From assembly GCA_905478725.1 (NCBI GenBank), contig CAJQJT010000022.1, forward strand, positions 1-8,113: a stretch of 8,113 nucleotides of DNA. Direction: 5' to 3'. The first letter of the stretch is position 1. Every line of letters begins with the position of its first letter. A model generated the notes under the pieces. It ran no database searches, was not told where the DNA came from, and saw nothing but the letters and a program-made list of their open reading frames with translations. Below, one piece after another: positions 5,665-8,113 of this stretch. Made by a program: the position numbers and the translations under genes. This stretch comes from an uncultured Pseudomonadales bacterium (GTDB lineage Bacteria > Pseudomonadota > Gammaproteobacteria > Pseudomonadales > Porticoccaceae).

Positions 5665-6969
5665 ATGGAACAATTTGATGTGATTGTTATAGGTGGCAGC
5701 GTCTCTGGCGCACCCACGGCAACCTGGCTTGCCCGCAAAGGCTTCAAGGTGTTGATGGTGGAAAAGGATATCTTTCCGCGGGATACAAATTCAACCCACT
5801 TTATTTGGCCTCGCGGCATGTCATACCTTAACCGCTTGGGCGTGGCGGACAAAATTCTTGAACAAACACCGCACTTTAAACAACTCGAAGTCAATATTGA
5901 GGGAATTCGCTTGCATGGCGGCGTGCCATTGCAGGCGGTTCGCGACCGTTTTATGTCTCTTCATGGCGATGACGATGGCGTGGTGGACTACTACTGTGGC
6001 CCACGACGATTCTACCTCGACAAGGTCTTACTCGATGAAGCGCGGTCTTCCGGCGTCGATGTGAGAGAAGGCACTTCGGTAAAGTCAGTCATTATTGAAG
6101 ACGATGTTGTCGTTGGGGTGCGTGGTACTGGCCCCGATGAAACGATCCTAGAGGCGCGGGCCAAGGTGATAATTGGTGCCGACGGGCGCATGTCGAAGTT
6201 TGCTCACCGTGTTAATTCTCAAAAAATCAAAGTGCGTGAGAAGTCGACGTTTGCCTATTATGGTTACTATTCGGGCATTGATAAGCCGGAGCTGTGTATT
6301 CATAAGAAGGGCCGGTTTGGCACTGCCATTTTCCCGACAATGGACGAGCGGCATCTGGTATTAGTTTATGGGCCCACTGCCTGGTGGAGTGATTTCAGCA
6401 AAGATCCTGAGGCAAACTTTCTTAAAACCTACGAATTTGTTGCCCCTGATGTAGCGGCTCTGGTGAAAAACGCAACGCGAGTAGAAGACTTTAAAGCCAT
6501 GGGCCGAATGGTTGCCTTTCACCGCGAGAACTGGGGCAAAGGTTGGGTGCTGGTCGGTGACGCGTGCAGTTTCAAAGATCAATGGACTGCGATGGGCATT
6601 ACCCATTCACTGCGCGATGCAGAACTGCTTGCTGATTATCTTGAAAAGGTACTCAGGGACGAGTCTGACTGGGACACAGCCATGACTCAATACACTGATG
6701 TACGCAATGCGGATTACGAAGACTATTGGTCTATGGTTTGCGACGGTGCAGAAATGGAACCCTATACCCGTGAACAGCTAACGTTTTTTCATTCGCTTGA
6801 GGGGCATCAGGACAAAATGGACCAGTTTATCGCGCAGGTTGGCGATACCATTAGCTTTAATCAGGCTATTCCACAGGACGATGTTACCCCTTCCCCGCTC
6901 CCGGATTTCATTAGAGACTTCGACAGTAACGCACTTAATTATCACGACAACATGTACGCTACTAGCTAA
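5665..6969 (+). CDS. FAD-dependent oxidoreductase (group-A monooxygenase/geranylgeranyl reductase-like fold)
   Basis: A 434-aa flavoprotein with a near-perfect Shine-Dalgarno AAGGAGG (5649-5655) 9 bases before ATG. The N-terminal dinucleotide fold is V-I-V-I-G-G-S-V-S-G-A (6-16), a GxGxxG variant with Ser in the second glycine place, ending in acidic Glu33. S-T-H-F (43-46) is typical of a common actinobacterial/proteobacterial subfamily of NAD(P)/FAD oxidoreductases. The DG motif is V-I-I-G-A-D-G-R (168-175) and the GD motif is W-V-L-V-G-D-A (294-300), contacting the FAD ribityl chain. After it, K-D-Q-W-T-A-M-G-I (304-312) has Gln where relatives, as I recall them, usually have Pro. No halogenase W-x-W-x-I-P motif is seen, so halogenation is not supported. 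The substrate is unknown. It is 48 bases upstream of the kinase gene with no terminator between, so it probably belongs to the same operon. Hydroxylation or another oxidation of a pathway intermediate is plausible. Confidence 0.85.
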   Translation: MEQFDVIVIGGSVSGAPTATWLARKGFKVLMVEKDIFPRDTNSTHFIWPRGMSYLNRLGVADKILEQTPHFKQLEVNIEGIRLHGGVPLQAVRDRFMSLHGDDDGVVDYYCGPRRFYLDKVLLDEARSSGVDVREGTSVKSVIIEDDVVVGVRGTGPDETILEARAKVIIGADGRMSKFAHRVNSQKIKVREKSTFAYYGYYSGIDKPELCIHKKGRFGTAIFPTMDERHLVLVYGPTAWWSDFSKDPEANFLKTYEFVAPDVAALVKNATRVEDFKAMGRMVAFHRENWGKGWVLVGDACSFKDQWTAMGITHSLRDAELLADYLEKVLRDESDWDTAMTQYTDVRNADYEDYWSMVCDGAEMEPYTREQLTFFHSLEGHQDKMDQFIAQVGDTISFNQAIPQDDVTPSPLPDFIRDFDSNALNYHDNMYATS

Positions 6970-7017
6970 CGCACGCCTATTAAAAATACCCGTATAAACT
7001 TTTGCAAGGTACATATT

Positions 7018-7938
7018 ATGCAAGCTACAGCTCACCAGACTGTTCTAGAACCGGCCAACGATTTAGGCGCTTTATTTATTAAGGCGCCAGGCACCTGCGG
7101 AGAACTTCTGCAAGGTGCCATTGATGGTCAAGACTTTCTCGTAAACTGCCCAATCAATCTTTTTTCTTATGCCAAGGTGCAGCGAATCGGCAGCGCCGGC
7201 TTACAGCTGCAACATGAACACCGTTATACCAAGATTCGTGACACTATTTTGCTCGCGGCCGAAGAGCATGAGTTCAGTCTTAATCATGCGCTAGAGATTG
7301 ATAGCAATATTCCCCGTGGCAAAGGTATGGCGTCAAGTTCAGCGGATATAAGCGCTGCCTTTGAGGCTATTTGTCGCTCTTCGGACCTGTCACTGACCGC
7401 CGAGGCCTTTGCTCATACAGTCACAGAAGTCGAACCATCAGATCTTGTCCATTTCCCCGGCGTTAGTCATATCAATCATTTAACCGGTCAACTATTTGAG
7501 TCTATGCCGGCCCCTGAGGAAATGAGTATTTTGGTCATAGACTGCGGAGGCCACATTGATACGGTGATGTTTGATCGCATAAAAGCTCGCAGCCTTTACC
7601 GCAACCATCAGCCCGAGCTATGTGCAATGCTCAAGCTACTCAAAACGGGTTTGTACACTAATGATTTAGCCGCCGTAGCTAAGGCCGCCACCCAGAGCGC
7701 GAAATTTAATCAGCAGATCCATTTTAAATCTCAGTTTGAGGATCTATTGGCCATTAGCTTGGCAGCTGGCGCACTGGGCGTTAACTGCGCTCATAGCGGC
7801 ACCGTGCTTGGTGTGATGTACCGCAGTAATGAATTGCTCGAAGAGCGCCTTATAAATGGCATTAGCAAATACTTTGGCAACGACATAAACATTATTGGAA
7901 ACCACCATATGATCAGCGGAGGCTGTTATGAGTACTAA
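7018..7938 (+). CDS. GHMP kinase, PduX-like (putative L-threonine kinase)
   Basis: A 306-aa protein, close to the usual length of PduX. AAGG (7006-7009) lies 8 bases before ATG. The N-terminal motif A-P-G-T-C-G-E-L-L-Q-G (23-33), followed by V-N-C-P (42-45), matches the P-x-x-C-G-E-L-x-Q-G and C-P signature of PduX and related cobalamin-linker kinases. GHMP motif 2, the ATP phosphate loop, is I-P-R-G-K-G-M-A-S-S-S-A-D-I (98-111). V-E-P-S-D (138-142) sits where PduX has its E-P-T-D. Motif 3 is G-V-N-C-A-H-S-G-T-V-L-G (254-265). PduX phosphorylates L-threonine to O-phospho-L-threonine, the precursor of the aminopropanol linker of cobalamin; related GHMP enzymes act on homoserine or other small alcohols. 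The next gene overlaps by 11 bases and resembles the enzyme that would use phosphothreonine, which supports this substrate. No cobalamin genes are in view, so the end product is open. I leave the symbol empty because the substrate is inferred. Confidence 0.82.
   Translation: MQATAHQTVLEPANDLGALFIKAPGTCGELLQGAIDGQDFLVNCPINLFSYAKVQRIGSAGLQLQHEHRYTKIRDTILLAAEEHEFSLNHALEIDSNIPRGKGMASSSADISAAFEAICRSSDLSLTAEAFAHTVTEVEPSDLVHFPGVSHINHLTGQLFESMPAPEEMSILVIDCGGHIDTVMFDRIKARSLYRNHQPELCAMLKLLKTGLYTNDLAAVAKAATQSAKFNQQIHFKSQFEDLLAISLAAGALGVNCAHSGTVLGVMYRSNELLEERLINGISKYFGNDINIIGNHHMISGGCYEY
7918..7922 (+). promoter_or_regulatory. Ribosome binding site for the overlapping PLP-enzyme gene
   Basis: GGAGG inside the last codons of the kinase gene lies 5 bases before ATG 7928. 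It supports this start and translation coupled to the kinase. Confidence 0.8.
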
Positions 7939-8113
7939 TCAACATCTCGATATTTTTCAAACCCTATTTCATAACCCGTCTATGTTCGAAATACGTTCAC
8001 GCACGCGCTTCAAAGGGGCTTTGACTGATTTCTGTGTTCCGGCCAATTCCTATTTTCCACCGCCAAAGATGGTTGAGCTAATTCAAGACAATATGGCGGA
8101 TATTTTAAAGTAC
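7928..8113 (+). CDS. PLP-dependent aminotransferase-fold enzyme, CobD/HisC-like N-terminus, 3' partial
   Basis: The first 62 codons run open to the right edge. ATG 7928 overlaps the end of the kinase gene by 11 bases (7928-7938) and has GGAGG 5 bases upstream. After a polar leader, residues 33-62 contain T-D-F-C-V-P-A-N-S-Y-F-P-P-P-K-M-V followed by a helix ending I-L-K-Y. This pattern matches the start of fold-type I aminotransferases such as threonine-phosphate decarboxylase CobD and histidinol-phosphate aminotransferase, where D-F-S-x-N-x-N-P-x-G-x-P leads into a helix ending in R-Y-P-D. The catalytic lysine and the rest of the PLP site lie beyond the window, so the reaction cannot be read directly. 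Next to a PduX-like kinase, decarboxylation of O-phospho-threonine is the natural guess, but transamination or elimination is equally open to this fold. Only the fold assignment is moderately secure. Confidence 0.62.
   Translation, partial: MSTNQHLDIFQTLFHNPSMFEIRSRTRFKGALTDFCVPANSYFPPPKMVELIQDNMADILKY

Noticed and set aside
5665..6969. Flavin-dependent tryptophan halogenase
   Set aside because: The fold is related, but I cannot find the W-x-W-x-I-P motif of halogenases; general FAD oxidoreductase is the supported call.
1..8113. CRISPR array, tRNA, rRNA or insertion sequence
   Set aside because: No regularly spaced direct repeats, cloverleaf, rRNA segment, transposase or terminal inverted repeats seen.

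Overview
The window looks like chromosomal DNA of a Gram-negative gammaproteobacterium, probably marine. This rests on protein family resemblance and gene order only (a BatB/BatC fusion followed by BatD, then an orphan ParA-type ATPase); no taxonomic marker gene is present, so the placement is soft. All recognisable genes are on the + strand.

Left part (1-4158): the end of a Bat (Bacteroides aerotolerance-type) operon. A 5'-truncated BatB/BatC fusion (von Willebrand A domain, membrane segments, TPR, very acidic Gln/Ser/Glu/Asp-rich linker) is followed two bases later by a BatD-type exported, membrane-anchored protein. After a 92-base gap comes a stand-alone ParA/MinD-like ATPase with no ParB partner in view.

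Middle (4159-4710): about 550 bases with no convincing gene. It holds several short inverted repeats, some of them mutually exclusive, three spaced TTGAGC words and a pyrimidine-rich stretch. It separates the housekeeping-like left part from an accessory-looking right part.

Right part (4711-8113): a secreted protein of the TTHB210-like/DUF5602 type, then three genes that look like one transcription unit: a group-A-like FAD-dependent oxidoreductase, a GHMP kinase resembling the L-threonine kinase PduX, and the first 62 codons of a PLP-dependent aminotransferase-fold enzyme resembling L-threonine-O-3-phosphate decarboxylase (CobD). The kinase and the PLP gene overlap by 11 bases, so they are probably translationally coupled. 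Together they could make O-phospho-L-threonine and then an aminopropanol phosphate or another phosphothreonine-derived product. No other cobalamin gene and no recognisable cobalamin riboswitch is visible, and an FAD oxidoreductase leads the unit. A small specialised-metabolite pathway outside vitamin B12 synthesis is therefore a reasonable hypothesis, and it is the most interesting thing here. The pathway runs off the right edge, so its full gene set cannot be seen.
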